64,000 bases of DNA from positions 12,400,001-12,464,000 of the forward strand of contig CP075493.1 of the NCBI GenBank assembly GCA_021613535.1. The letters run 5' to 3'. Under the pieces are notes generated by a model. The model had not been told where the DNA came from. It worked only from the letters and a program-made list of their open reading frames with translations, and made no database searches. The translations under genes were made by a program, and so were the position numbers. Source of the stretch: Adineta vaga (taxonomy: Eukaryota; Rotifera). Shown piece after piece: positions 10,782 through 21,619 of the stretch (position 1 is its first letter; each line of letters starts with the position of its first letter).

Positions 10782-11486
10782 ATGTCCAGTGAATTGCTTG
10801 AACTTTATCGTGAAGGATCAATGGTCTATAAAGTTCTAACACCGAAACACCGAGATGCAACAGCGGCTGTTCTAGCTCGTGCATTTTGCACAGAACCCGT
10901 ATGTACAGCTATTGCTGATATACGTCCCGAACTGATGACTACTTTTTTGGATTGGTTTCAATTTGTTGATTTTTGGATGGATCATTGCAGTACAAATGGA
11001 CTCAGTGTTATTGCTATTGACGAAGAAAATCATTGTGTAGCAGGTGCCTTCATCGTTCGCGATTTATTCTATTTTCCACCTGGTTTTCTTGAAACTTATA
11101 GTGATGATAAAAATTCATTGACACCTTGGATGCATTTTCTCTTACACCTCGATCTTGAAGCACAAAAAGTTTATCCATCACTTTCCGGTGCTAAATTAGG
11201 TGATGTATGTGATTTATGGTTTCTTGGTGTACATCCTGATTATCGTGGACGTAAAATTGCGAATCACTTAATGCGTTTAGCAGTTCCACTAGTGAAAAGA
11301 GCTGGCTTCAAATTTGCGACGATTGAAGCAACAAGTTCATTTACATCGAAAGCTGCTCTATTCAACAATTTTAAACCTCTTGTTCATGTGAAAGCAAAAG
11401 ATTGGTTATGGAAAGAGAAACCACTCTATGTCAATGCACCATTACCACATGGTATTTGGACCTTTTGGATCAAAGATCTTCTATAA
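10782..11486 (+). CDS. GNAT-family N-acetyltransferase
   Basis: A 234-residue, single-exon acetyl-CoA-dependent N-acetyltransferase. The core shows strand and loop elements of the fold: VAGAFIVRDLF (strand 4 region), then DLWFLGVHPDYRGRKIANHLM, which holds the pyrophosphate-binding R-G-R-K-I-A loop of motif A, then FKFATIEATSSFTSKAALF for motif B. The overall layout resembles animal arylalkylamine/dopamine N-acetyltransferase-like proteins, but the substrate cannot be assigned. The Met at 10782 is preferred over the in-phase codon at 10695 because the extra 29 residues lack family character. It lies in the unique segment between the two duplication copies. Confidence 0.8.
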   Translation: MSSELLELYREGSMVYKVLTPKHRDATAAVLARAFCTEPVCTAIADIRPELMTTFLDWFQFVDFWMDHCSTNGLSVIAIDEENHCVAGAFIVRDLFYFPPGFLETYSDDKNSLTPWMHFLLHLDLEAQKVYPSLSGAKLGDVCDLWFLGVHPDYRGRKIANHLMRLAVPLVKRAGFKFATIEATSSFTSKAALFNNFKPLVHVKAKDWLWKEKPLYVNAPLPHGIWTFWIKDLL

Positions 11487-12312
11487 TGGTATCTGATAAT
11501 AGTATATTCTTATGGTTTTGTTTCGTTGTAATATATGTACAGACAAATTTAAAATAAAAATTAGACTTGATCACGAAACAAGATCGTTTGGTCAGAATCT
11601 AGTATATTAGGCTATTACAAACGTTCTTCTTTTTACATGAAATGATCAGTTACAGTGCCCAGCGTTGTTCGAGAGATCTTCATTTTTAGAACGTAGACAT
11701 GAGTTTGTTCTATATTTGTACTGCAACTTTCACGCATAACTTCAAGATTTATTACTTCTTTTTCATTCTCTATTTGATCCAGAACTTAATTGACATGTTT
11801 TACTAAAAATACTCATAAACGAATAGATTTGTTTTTCAATGTATCTTCTTTTCATATTCCTATAGTTCTCATTAAATTTGATATCGAATAATATTTTCAA
11901 TTAAAACTAATTGTATTCAAGATACTCCATGTGTTTTATTATGATGATAATGCGACGTCGTTCTTTTCAATAACATGTGTTAGTACGAGCACAGTTACTC
12001 ATGACGACAATAAATATACAGTAGTTAGAAAATAATGAGATGTGTTTTATGTATGCATCGAACATGATTGATTTCATCTTAGTTAAAATAAACGATTTCA
12101 GAAATTCATTGGATAAAAGTGAATTTATTTAATTCAGAAAAAAACTATTGATGATAGTGTTAAACATCATGTTACAAGAAAAAAGTCTTTAAAGAATATG
12201 AAGTAGAACTATAGAAGGAGAAAAATAATGCGTAAAATAAGAGAACAAAATAAAAACATAGAAGAGGAAATGGTTAAATAATAAAAATAATCTATTTTTA
12301 CGTTAGTTTTCA
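11487..12312. other. Intergenic, nothing recognised
   Basis: AT-rich, about 830 bases. No open frame of interest and no terminal repeats seen on either strand. Confidence 0.5.
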
Positions 12313-12633
12313 TTAGTATGGCGATTTACATTTACCAAAACAAGCGATTGATGCAGGTGTATTAGGACATTTCCATGCACTACCCGCGTTGAATGACTGG
12401 CAGAACTTTTTTTGACAATCCATTTTACAATCATTATATTCTTTTATACGTTGTGCTCTACTTTTGGTTTTCCAGGGTGTGAAGAAACTCCAAAATCCTC
12501 TTTCCATCAAGTTTTCTAATGAATCATCATCACCATCAACGTCTGTGTCTTCTACTGGACTTGTTTCAATGCAAATGAGCATCATTGAAATGAATACCAA
12601 GCCACATAATACAAAACGATTTATCACCACCAT
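12313..12633 (-). CDS. Secreted cysteine-rich peptide precursor
   Basis: A 106-residue single-exon precursor. Residues 1-25 form a signal peptide, followed by an acidic stretch (EDTDVDGDDDSLE, about 28-40). The C-terminal half is basic, with six cysteines at about 69, 73, 78, 89, 98 and 102, spaced C-x3-C-x4-C-x10-C-x8-C-x3-C. The CxxxC pairs at both ends suggest a disulfide-linked helical hairpin. The signal, acidic and basic Cys-rich order is usual for processed defence or signalling peptides, but I recognise no named family and claim no function. It is present once, between the two duplication copies. Confidence 0.7.
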   Translation of the reverse strand: MVVINRFVLCGLVFISMMLICIETSPVEDTDVDGDDDSLENLMERGFWSFFTPWKTKSRAQRIKEYNDCKMDCQKKFCQSFNAGSAWKCPNTPASIACFGKCKSPY

Positions 12634-13112
12634 TGTAAACTTGAATACACAGAAGATAAAACGACAATATATGTGAAGTACTAATAGGATATCATTCTAG
12701 CGTATATATATGCGCACCGATTTTCGCATGCGAAAATGTGGCGAAACTGATTTGTTTTTTTCCTATCGAAAGCCGTAAACCGTGAATAGTTGTGCACATT
12801 AAAAAATGTATGGATGTATTGATAAAGGTAAATGTTAATGAAAACATTTTATTTTGACATATGTAGAAAGTTCGCACAGGATTTGCGATAACTCTTTTTA
12901 GTTGTTTATAACATGCCTGAAATTCAATTAATATAGTGTTTGATGTCATTTATCTTCAACTTTTTTTTTAAAGTGTGTGTATTTAGAATTATTGTGAGAA
13001 GGTTTGCCATCTTACTATCATTTCATCAAAGATTAAATACTAGCAACTAAACGCATCACATCATATGTTGCACTTTTGTTCTATTGTCCAAGATTAGATT
13101 ACAAGTTACACT
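12634..13112. other. Intergenic, nothing recognised
   Basis: Upstream flank of the secreted-peptide gene. A minus-strand open frame at 12692-12949 has no protein-like features. Confidence 0.45.
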
Positions 13113-13316
13113 TTTTGATTTCAAATCATTACTCGTTTCAACTAAAAATAAAAGACATTTTTCATTTCATTATCTACTAGTGTATGTACAGGTAAGAATA
13201 GCGTTTGATATCTTGATTGCAAACTATACAAAACCGTTTTTTGGTCTTTAATGAAATACGCATTATCTTAACTGTCACTCGTTCATAATTTATATCGTTA
13301 GATTCTTTTTCATAGG

Positions 13317-13538
13317 ATGATTCATTATTTAACAATTATCTGTTTTCTCAGTATGCCGATCGAAGTACTGTCGGGAGAAGAAAATGTTCAACTAGTTCCA
13401 GCTGAATGTATCTCATCATTATGCTATATACTCAAATATATATCAAGCTCATTGATAGCTGTTATATGTATATGGTACTTATCTCCGGTACTTGTTGTCA
13501 TTTTATTCTTTTGTGTTATGGACTTGTTACTACACTAA
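13317..13538 (+). CDS. Possible small secreted/membrane protein (copy B)
   Basis: Duplicate of the 73-residue open frame at 5706-5927, with the same putative signal peptide and a few substitutions (Q to P, D to E, F to I). The 3' flank diverges from copy A about 50 bases after the stop, so any second exon would differ between the copies. Coding status is uncertain. Confidence 0.28.
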   Translation: MIHYLTIICFLSMPIEVLSGEENVQLVPAECISSLCYILKYISSSLIAVICIWYLSPVLVVILFFCVMDLLLH

Positions 13539-13932
13539 CACCACCACAAATATCTCAGGAACGTTCAGAATGTAGAAATGAACAAATGGAGGTTGACTTA
13601 ACTATTCCAACATCCTCAAGATGTTGATTCAAGAGAAAAGCAATGAAATGAATTTAAGATCGATTTAAAATGGAACGAAGAAAGACATGTATTTGTAGGA
13701 AAATGGTTAAGCGAGTTAAACGAATGCTAAGAAGATGGCTTGTATGAATTAATGAAAATGCAACACCATCAATGGAATAGACATACAAAAAAAGATAAAA
13801 ATACAGTTGTTTAGAAATAAATTACTCTATAAATAGTTCTGATATATAGGTAAACATATTGAAAAAAAACTTTGAACGAAATCTTCACTCACACCACACA
13901 GTATAGTTCGTATTACTTTACGATGATTTATT

Positions 13933-15385
13933 CTACTTGTGATTCTTTTCTAAATCTTCAACGGGACAAATACCATTTCCTCCAATAAATTTCTTAGATC
14001 GAAAACATGATAATTGAGATAATTTCTGAGTAACCATGGATACGTAACAATGTGGATAGATAGGAAAGAAACCGTAATTATCATCCATAGTTTTTAATGG
14101 ACCATTCATCGATGAAAACGTTTGAAATAGAGATAAAAATCCAAAGATCAACAATGATATTAGCAAATATGTTTCATGATATTTGACAAATATACGTAGA
14201 TAAGTATCGTACAAAACCCACCAACCACGCCAAACAAATAAACATGATGCAAAAGCTAATGCATGAATAAAATTTCGATGAAATTGAGGAAAATTTGATA
14301 AAAACATCATCCAAAATTTATTTGTCCAATTGGATTGTTCAAAATAATATTGACAATACATTAGCAGGAAATAAAGTGGATAACCAATCACCAGACAAAT
14401 CCAAACTGATTTATCCTGTGCATCTGGATATAGATATTGATCTAGAATAACATAAAAACCATGCCATACAATAATCGTCATATTAGAAATAATAAGTTCA
14501 TATAATATGAAATTCATCAAATTCACTTTCCATCGTTTCGTCTTTGAAAACGAAATTCTTCATCAATATCTATTTTATTTCATACAAGAACAAACTTACC
14601 TGTTCTGTTGCAAGTGGACATTCGAATTGAATGCAATATTCAATAGAATCATAGCAAACAACAAATGGAGAACAAACTAAATCTGATAAAGTTCCAGTAA
14701 GCGCAATCAATGCAAAGGCAGATGCTAATGAGAAAACCAACATAAATCCCCAATCTTGAGAAGTATATTGATCTAAAATCGTCCACATCATTTCCCATTG
14801 AATAATATATAAAAATGCTAAGATGAAGATATGAATTTTCGTCAGAAGAATTCGAATAATAGTCCTTTGTTTTTTGAGAAAATTATAAAAGATATCTTGA
14901 CCAAGATATAAAATGAGAAATAAAATTGCATCGATCACATACGGAACAACTAATGATTCAGGAGAATAAGTACCATATCCAAGTTCACTATAATCTACTC
15001 CATCAAGATTATATGCCAATGCATAACCATTCAATGCATTTAGCATAGTAGTAATAAGATTCCATCCACAATCCCAAAAGAGAACCAACAATGGAAATAG
15101 AAGACAACCAGTAATAATCGGTTCAATTATGAATAGTATCAGATAAGAACCTTTTGGTTTAATACTCGCTTCATTAGTTTTATTATCAGTTATAGAAATG
15201 ATGGGCATTAGACGACGTCGATTGGTACTACCATGAGCTGTAGGAAGAGCTTGTGATAGCTGAGTATCGATAACTTGAACGCACAGTTGATTTATCTCGT
15301 CATTATCGAAATGTTTCGAAATAATCGAAAATCGACGTGGAGCATTATTCGAAAGATTCAGCATAGGAGTTTTGCCATCAATCAT
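13933..15385 (-). CDS. Fuseless-like multipass membrane protein (copy B)
   Basis: Paralogue of 6874-8326 with the same two-exon structure (intron 14542-14599) and 464 residues. I count four amino-acid differences from copy A (NQPCVQ to NQLCVQ, KGAY to KGSY, LIITM to LITTM, TYLHI to TYLRI). All helices and the three W..LxD(Q/T)Y motifs are kept, so both copies appear functional. The assignment to the Fuseless family rests on motif memory and membrane topology. Confidence 0.65.
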
Positions 15386-15540
15386 TTTAGAAGAAATGAT
15401 AAATTAAAGTTCTCGGCTAATCGAGTTCATCAACAAAAAAAGGACATGTTTAGATTGTTAAATAAATATACCAAAAAAGGAGAAAGAAAACTTAATAAAT
15501 CAAGGTTCACTTACAAATATGGGTACTGATAGTTTTGTTC

Positions 15541-16222
15541 CCTTTTCTAAAAGAAAGGTTTATAGGCTCTTTAAATAGGGTCGTTAAAATGTTTAAAGTT
15601 TCTTTGTTTGTTTTTTTCCAAGCCAATCAGAAAACAGCGTTCATTAAATTAATCATAACTTATTCCTTTTGGAAATGAATCAAAGGTAGGCCGACGAATG
15701 ACTAGACGTGATTTTAGAGAGTGATAGTTCAGAATATGGATTTGAATGACTTTCACGTGCTTTGCACGTTTGTTCGAAGGCACTTAATTGATCATCTACG
15801 AGAACGAATCCGACAAAGTTCTGTTTCCTGAAAACGAAACCTATACTGGAAACGACACGACCATGTGCGCTGGCGACTAGTAGCGAGTGACTGACGGGGG
15901 AGACGCCAACGAGCGATTAGACGTTTGTTCAAGAGCCTTATAGGAAGGAAAATAAGTATGGGTAACGCTTTTTTGGGAAGTATCAAGCTATCAGATCGTG
16001 AATATTTACAAACAGCACTTATTTTTGCTCTTCTCTTTAAATAAATGATTTAATGATACTTTGAAATGGTGAAAAGATGAAAAACACTTTTAAAAAGGTT
16101 TTATGTATAAAGTTTGCTTGGATCGAGATCTGGTCAAGTCCAGGTCCAGCTTGCGGGTGTTACTAAGCACTGTTATCATTCTTTCAGAAAAGGGTCAGCA
16201 AATTCAGAGGATGAGCGTTACT
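15541..16222. mobile_element. Insertion found only in duplication copy B
   Basis: About 682 bases interrupt sequence that is continuous in copy A (TTTTGTTTAATATTC near 8475), with GTT repeated on both sides. The left end reads CCCTTTTCTAAAAGAAAGG. A partly matching inverse (CTTTCAGAAAAGGG) lies about 30 bases inside the right end, so the terminal-repeat status is imperfect. The middle (about 15780-15930) is richer in G+C than its surroundings. No protein is recognised. Confidence 0.5.
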
Positions 16223-16747
16223 AGTTTAATATTCTCAGTGCATTATCTATTTTTAATTGTATAGAATTGATGGAATGAATCGATTCGATACTAATGTGAA
16301 AACTTCGATGGTTTCAATTCGACCAGAATTCGATCCGGATCGATGTACGCAGGAGCAATCAAACTTTTACATCTTCATTTGTGTAGCTTATTGAAGGAAA
16401 ATGCTTGCCGATTCTATCGTCCTGGTTTTTATATTATGTTAAAAGTCAACTACTGAAGATAGAAGTGACTCTCGATCGTTATTAGTAAAAATGTTTCGTT
16501 GTATAAAATAAAACGATCGTTTTTAACTATATTTTCTTACTGTACTAACTATATTTTTTTTTACATAAATGACTATTTGACACTAGTACTAGTATCCAGG
16601 TTAACCAATTCGATGTCGGAACCGATCGGACCAGATGATCCAACAGAATCCTATAGGAATCCGACTGTCGAAATCCAATACAGTTCCGATAATATCCGAC
16701 GAATTAAAAAAAGATTTCCAAATACCTAATTTCTATGAATTTTTCTC

Positions 16748-17020
16748 GGATTAAAAATCATTTACATACTCACTTCATATCTATCTCGTAGGATTTCTGT
16801 GGATTTCTTTTACATTTGAAATCCTTTATTTAGTCAATTCATATCTATCACGTAGGATTTCGATCGGTTCTTTTGGATTAAAAATCTTTTAGTGACTCAC
16901 TTCATATCTATTGCGTAGGATTTCAGTGGTTTCTTTTGGATTAAAAATCCTTTAGGTACTCACTTAATATCTATTACGTAGAATTTCTGTGGATTTCTTT
17001 TGGATTAAAAATCATTTACT
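16748..17020. repeat. Tandem repeat, unit 63-64 bases, about 4.3 copies
   Basis: Units at 16748-16811, 16812-16874, 16875-16937, 16938-17001 and a partial copy to about 17020. Each begins near GGATTAAAAATC and contains CTCACTTCATATCTAT and TAGGATTTC. Units differ by several substitutions, so the array is not very young. Flanking DNA (16610-16700 and 17550-17680) is rich in related GGATTCC/GGATTTC words. Confidence 0.85.
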
Positions 17021-18109
17021 TATATTTCGTATATGCTCGATTACAGTATGATTTGTTTGGGCTGGTTTAGGATGGAAAGCTCATTATGTAGATTATATAG
17101 TGGCTTAAGGAAGGGATGGAGGAAATGGATCGGTGGGGGAATGTGAATTATTTTTGGTGGATCTCAGAATCGTATGAGATTAAATATAGGAAGGAAAGTC
17201 AATGAGAAAGTTGTTGTGCTATGCGTAGCGTTTTTGAAGAACGCTGTCTGTTGCCGTTGCTTTGATTGTCAAAGTTGCGGATGCCGTAGATTTTTGCTTA
17301 TGATACTCTCTGATTGATTTATGAGGTATGAAATAAGAAAAATACAGTCTGCTTAAAATGTGAACAGTTCAAAAATATGAATTTCACCGAGAGTTAGGTA
17401 ATATATATTCATAAATAGCGTCAAATAGTTTGAATATCGTGTTTCACGTTCATCTAATGCGTCTTTTTAGTTGTTCATAATATTCATTTTAAGATTTATG
17501 TCGGAATTCCTTGAATTCTGTCGGAATATGGTGGAAATCATGGGTTCACGTTAATAGGATCAGTTGATCCGACGGATTCCAATACGATTCCGTCATCAGG
17601 AATCCGATAAAATCCTAAAGAAACCCACAGGATCCGGTAAAACCCTATGCTTTCCGATTGCATTCGACTATGAGATTGGTGGACCTGAGAATCAAAATTA
17701 CTATAATATTTCCGTACAATAGGTGAAGGTTTTATTTTCACCAATTAAATGCTTCGACATCGATTTCGTTGGTCTTTTGAAAAAATACAACGAAATGGAG
17801 AACAAAATGAATCTGTACTTAATCCAACATCACTTCTACTTCAAGATTAGGAAGAAGAGAAATGTACTATTCAAAATAGTACGTAGAAATAATTCTTTTG
17901 TCTTATGTAAGACAATGCTCAATCATCTCGAATATTTTCTTTTAGTAAACTTGATACAAACAAATACCTGTAGAGATACGAATATTGACAGTAGTCATGA
18001 GTGTTTGTATGTTAGAAATAGTGTAACTTCTGCAAAAGAATTAGATTGATCATCCGATGAACGAGATTCTTGTTTGCAAACAGAGCCTATGTAAAACATA
18101 ATATTAATA
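17021..18109. other. Intergenic, repeat-like, no gene supported
   Basis: Contains GGATTCC-rich sequence at 17540-17680 resembling 16610-16700, and an open frame at 17723-18049 without recognisable domains. Nothing here can be supported as a gene. Confidence 0.4.
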
Positions 18110-18457
18110 ATGACTTCCGTATATAAGATAAAAAATATTACTTGGGCGAATTCACGAGATGGTGATATTCCATCTTCTTCTGTTATTGGTGATCAAGATG
18201 ATCATCAAAATGTTTATGTTACACGGATTGAATTAGATGAGAATTTAATGCCAGGTAAACTTATTGCGGGTGAGAAATTAGCTAAAGCTGAATATTGGAG
18301 TCCTAAGTTATTATTCACAAAGCCAGATTCAAAAGTAAGATTCGAATGGGTTCCAACATGTGAATCTATAAAATACCAATATGTGCTTCACGAGCAGGTC
18401 GAGAAGAACAACAACTCAATTTATACTTTGGCGAAACTTTTCTGTTTTTTAATATGA
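18110..18457 (+). pseudogene. DM9-domain protein fragment
   Basis: A frame of 115 codons whose first 90 residues match the DM9 repeat style: ITWANSRDGDIPSSSVIGDQ, then VYVTRIELDENLMPGKL, then KVRFEWVP. DM9 proteins in invertebrates are lectin-like, mannose-binding or defence-associated (family knowledge). Full proteins normally have two complete DM9 repeats. Here the second breaks off after FEWVP and becomes unrelated sequence ending in a stop, so I call a 3'-truncated fragment. The Mutator-like element starts about 195 bases downstream and is not itself the cause of the break. Confidence 0.55.
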
Positions 18458-18667
18458 TTTTTTTTGGCAAATATAATACACCGCATGGTTTTCTGTACTA
18501 GTGCATTATGTAGCTTGAAAAGTTATCGTTGTCTCCTATTCTACATTACGCATTTGCCAATTTCATGCATGTAGGTAGAGCATGTCATTTATACCGATAA
18601 AGCCCACAAAGATTAATGCCGATAGCGCGAATTCTTCTTAATCAATTTTAATGGCTACAAATTAAAT

Positions 18668-18812
18668 GATCAGTATTTTATTATGAATGATCAGTAAAAT
18701 TTGATCAGTATTAAATGCAAATGATCAGTATCTTATTCGTTTGATCAGTAATCTATTCACTTGATCAGTACTTTATTCACTTGATCAGTCTAATAATTAA
18801 AATATCAGTATA
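18668..18812. repeat. Left subterminal GATCAGTA array
   Basis: Seven or eight copies of (T)GATCAGTA at irregular 10-25-base spacing, separated by AT-rich bases. The pattern is mirrored in inverse orientation at the right end, which suggests transposase-binding sites (inference). Confidence 0.75.
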
Positions 18813-19140
18813 AAAGTTGGTTTGTTCAGTAAATAATGGTATTTTTACCAGTATTCGTCGTTCTGTAACATCCCTCGATTATCGTATATATATGTTGACC
18901 TACTTTTTGTCTTTGTTTGTTCTTGACCTAGTTTCTAGATATCACATCTATCCGATATCTTACACTTATATAATAGATGAACATATATCTTCGATTGTTT
19001 TTCAGTTTAACAAAGATCTATAGTTTCACAAGATGCACCCTTGATTATTGTTCTACTTAACCCTATAAATACTTTATTTTTAAATCAGATTAAACAGAAA
19101 TTTCTTTTATTACATACGATAATATATAATTGAATTTGAA

Positions 19141-20994
19141 ATGGCAACAACAACGAAAATCATCGAAGTACCACTATATGTTTCTGACGAAGAAGATATG
19201 AATGACAGTACTCATGTTGAACATAAGAAAAGGGCAAGCAAGAGACACCGGGTTTGGACGAAAGAGAAGATATTTAGCAATGTTGCTGAAGCTGAACAAG
19301 CAATTATAGAAGAAGGTGGATGGAGTGAATATTATATCAATACAACAGCTGAAGGGAAAAAGAAAATTTTCAGATGCAACAAGGTTAAACTTCGTGGAAA
19401 ACAATGTGATGCCAGTATTTATCTGTTGTTTACTTCTACCAACGAAGAAGTTGTTTTATTCCGGGACACATCAGATCATACGCATTATTTGATGCAAGGA
19501 AAATGTACAAGAATACCAGATGATGTAAAAATGTTGATCAAAGAATTTTACGATTTGAAATTAAAACCAAAAGCTATAATTGAAGCATTATATGAACGAG
19601 GGATTACAGCACCAAGTATTGGTCAATTAAACAATTTCTTAAGAACATTAAAAACAGAAAGATTTGGTTCAACACACATAAATCTTGGTGACATTGAACA
19701 ATGGTGCATAGAATCGAGTAAATCAATTCCAGAATCAGATAATACAGGTTTTGTTGTCTCGTATGAAATTATTTATGATGGTGATGACAACAATATTGTC
19801 GATGATGACGATGACGATGAAGATAATGGAAATAAGTTTCGATTTTTTGTTTCAACAAAGAGACTTCTACGCACTGCTACTATGTCAAAGAAAATACATG
19901 CAGATGCAACTTATAAGCTCATTTGGCAGGGTTTTCCTGTTCTTATTATTGGTACTACGGATCTGAATCGACAATTTCATTCGTTTGGGATTGCTGTTTG
20001 CTCAAATGAGAAAACTCAAGATTTCACATTTGTTTTTCGTGCTCTTCAAGATGGTGTAAAAAAACTCGATCTACCTGAAATTAATCCAGATGTTCTCATT
20101 GCTGATGGTTCAGATGCTATTCGTAATGGATTTCAAGCAGTCTTTGGAGAAAAACATTCAGTTATGTGTTGGGCTCATATGCGACGCAAGGTGGTAAAGA
20201 AAATAGAATCTATGGTAGAGAAGATGGAACAAGGAGATTTAATTGAAGATATTGAAGCATTACAATTAGCACAAAGTGAACAAATGTTTATGAAAGCCTC
20301 CAATCTGTTTATTAAAAAATGGAAGAAGAAACAACCAAAATTTACGGAATATTTTCCAAACGAATGGCTCACTTCACATAATGGTTGGTATGAAGGTGTT
20401 CAACATTTAACTCCAAGCACAAACAATGCTTTGGAAGCAACTAATAAAGTTATCAAGGATGAAAATACATTTCGAGAACGCCTTCCATTATCTAGATTTA
20501 AAGTTTTAACATTTGAAATTGTTGAAAAATGGTCAAAATTATATGAACGAGGTTTGAAATAATTTTATGATAAACCAAATATTACATTAGATATATGGAC
20601 GAATAGTTATCAATGGGTTAAGTTAAACAAATCTATTGTATCAAACAAATTAGATAATGAAATCGAATTTTACGTACCTGCTGGAAAAGAACAGAATATT
20701 TCAAAGACTGAAATTGATATAATGAAGAAATTCAAATGGTATTCTTTTGATCAATATAAAGTGAAAGCATTTAATATTTGGCATGTTTTATTACCGATGG
20801 ATGAAGCAAAATGGTCAGATGGTCAATGCAATTGTCCAGCTTTTTTCAAAAAATTCATGTGTAAACATATTGTTGGATTGGCAATTAGATTGAATTATTG
20901 TAAACCACCACCTGCTGCAAAAAATGTTAAAATTGGAGAAAAAAGACGTCGAGGTCGACCTTCAAAGGCCAAAAAAGCTTTACTTATTCAATAA
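19141..20994 (+). pseudogene. MULE transposase, one in-frame stop
   Basis: A reading frame of 618 codons interrupted by one TAA at 20560-20562 and continuing in the same frame. The N-terminus has a FLYWCH/WRKY-like zinc-binding module (CNKVKLRGKQC, later HTH). The MULE DDE core shows HADATYKLIW (first Asp), LIADGSDAIRNGF (second Asp), CWAHMRRK and NALEATNK (probable catalytic Glu region). After the stop come a SWIM finger (CNCPAFFKKFMCKH, about residues 561-574) and an AT-hook-like tail (RRRGRPSK). The stop removes the SWIM finger and tail, so the product is probably inactive unless read through. Everything else looks well preserved, so decay is recent. Confidence 0.85.
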
Positions 20995-21039
20995 TTTTTT
21001 GTTACTTGTTTTTGTAATATTTTTACTGGTATAAATTGA

Positions 21040-21225
21040 AAAATTACTGATCAAAAAATATATATCTACTGATCAGAATTAAACAATATACTTATCATAT
21101 TTTGATATATTTACTGGTATTTCGAATAAATTACTGATCAAAAAACATATTTTTACTGATCAAAAAATACTGATCATTTGATGAAAAAAATACTGATCAT
21201 TCACAATAAAATACTGATCATTTAA
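21040..21225. repeat. Right subterminal TACTGATCA array
   Basis: Inverse-orientation counterpart of the left array: at least six TACTGATCA-type words, the last inside the right terminus at AATACTGATCATTTAATTAC. Confidence 0.75.
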
Positions 21226-21243
21226 TTACAAGCCAATTTTAAT

Positions 21244-21619
21244 GTGTTTTTCGTTTTTCAGTTCATGAGAAATTGAAATAAGAGCATTAAATAAATATAG
21301 CTTATCACCTCCTGTTCGCAAACGTAGATACATTGTCTTCGCTTCAGCGCAATTCTACGTTTTGAAATTGTTTTCTCAGTTAGATTTGCAGCGTTCTTTA
21401 ATCGCTTTTAGAAAAGATTACATACCAAGTAACAAAACGATGATATTTATTCAACAAGTAGAGTGCTATTTTTAATCTTGATATTTCAAAAAGAGGAACC
21501 GAAACGATATTTGAACATAAACATTTCATGTTAGATGTCTATACAAATTGTTTTTAAAAAGAAAAGAAAAACAGTCAATAATCAGTGTAGTTCAATATTT
21601 TTTTCTATTGATTATATCT
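21244..21619. other. Intergenic, nothing recognised
   Basis: Spacer between the right MULE target duplication and the end of the next minus-strand receptor gene. No feature seen. Confidence 0.45.

Larger units (their letters stand above)
13113..16582. repeat. Segmental duplication, copy B
   Basis: Same orientation as copy A (5501-10325). It differs by having a short unrelated stretch (13586-13657) where copy A has about 625 bases, an extra piece of about 682 bases at 15541-16222, and by lacking both the palindromic element and the 215-base piece present in copy A. It therefore preserves the pre-insertion state of two loci. Confidence 0.9.
18653..21234. mobile_element. Mutator-like (MULE) transposon with 9-base target duplication
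   Basis: Boundaries are set by an exact 9-base direct duplication, AATTTTAAT, at 18644-18652 and 21235-21243. The ends read GGCTACAAATTAAATGATCA at the left and the complement of GGCTTGTAATTAAATGATCA at the right. Just inside both ends lie arrays of the word TGATCAGTA in opposite orientations. The element is 2582 bases and holds one transposase gene. A 9-base duplication and a DDE transposase with a SWIM finger are diagnostic of MULEs. Confidence 0.9.

Noticed and set aside
12692-12949. 85-codon minus-strand open frame
   Set aside because: No recognisable features; lies in the 5' flank of the secreted peptide gene.
17723-18049. 108-codon plus-strand open frame upstream of the DM9 fragment
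   Set aside because: No domain, composition like random AT-rich translation, no splice link to the DM9 frame found.
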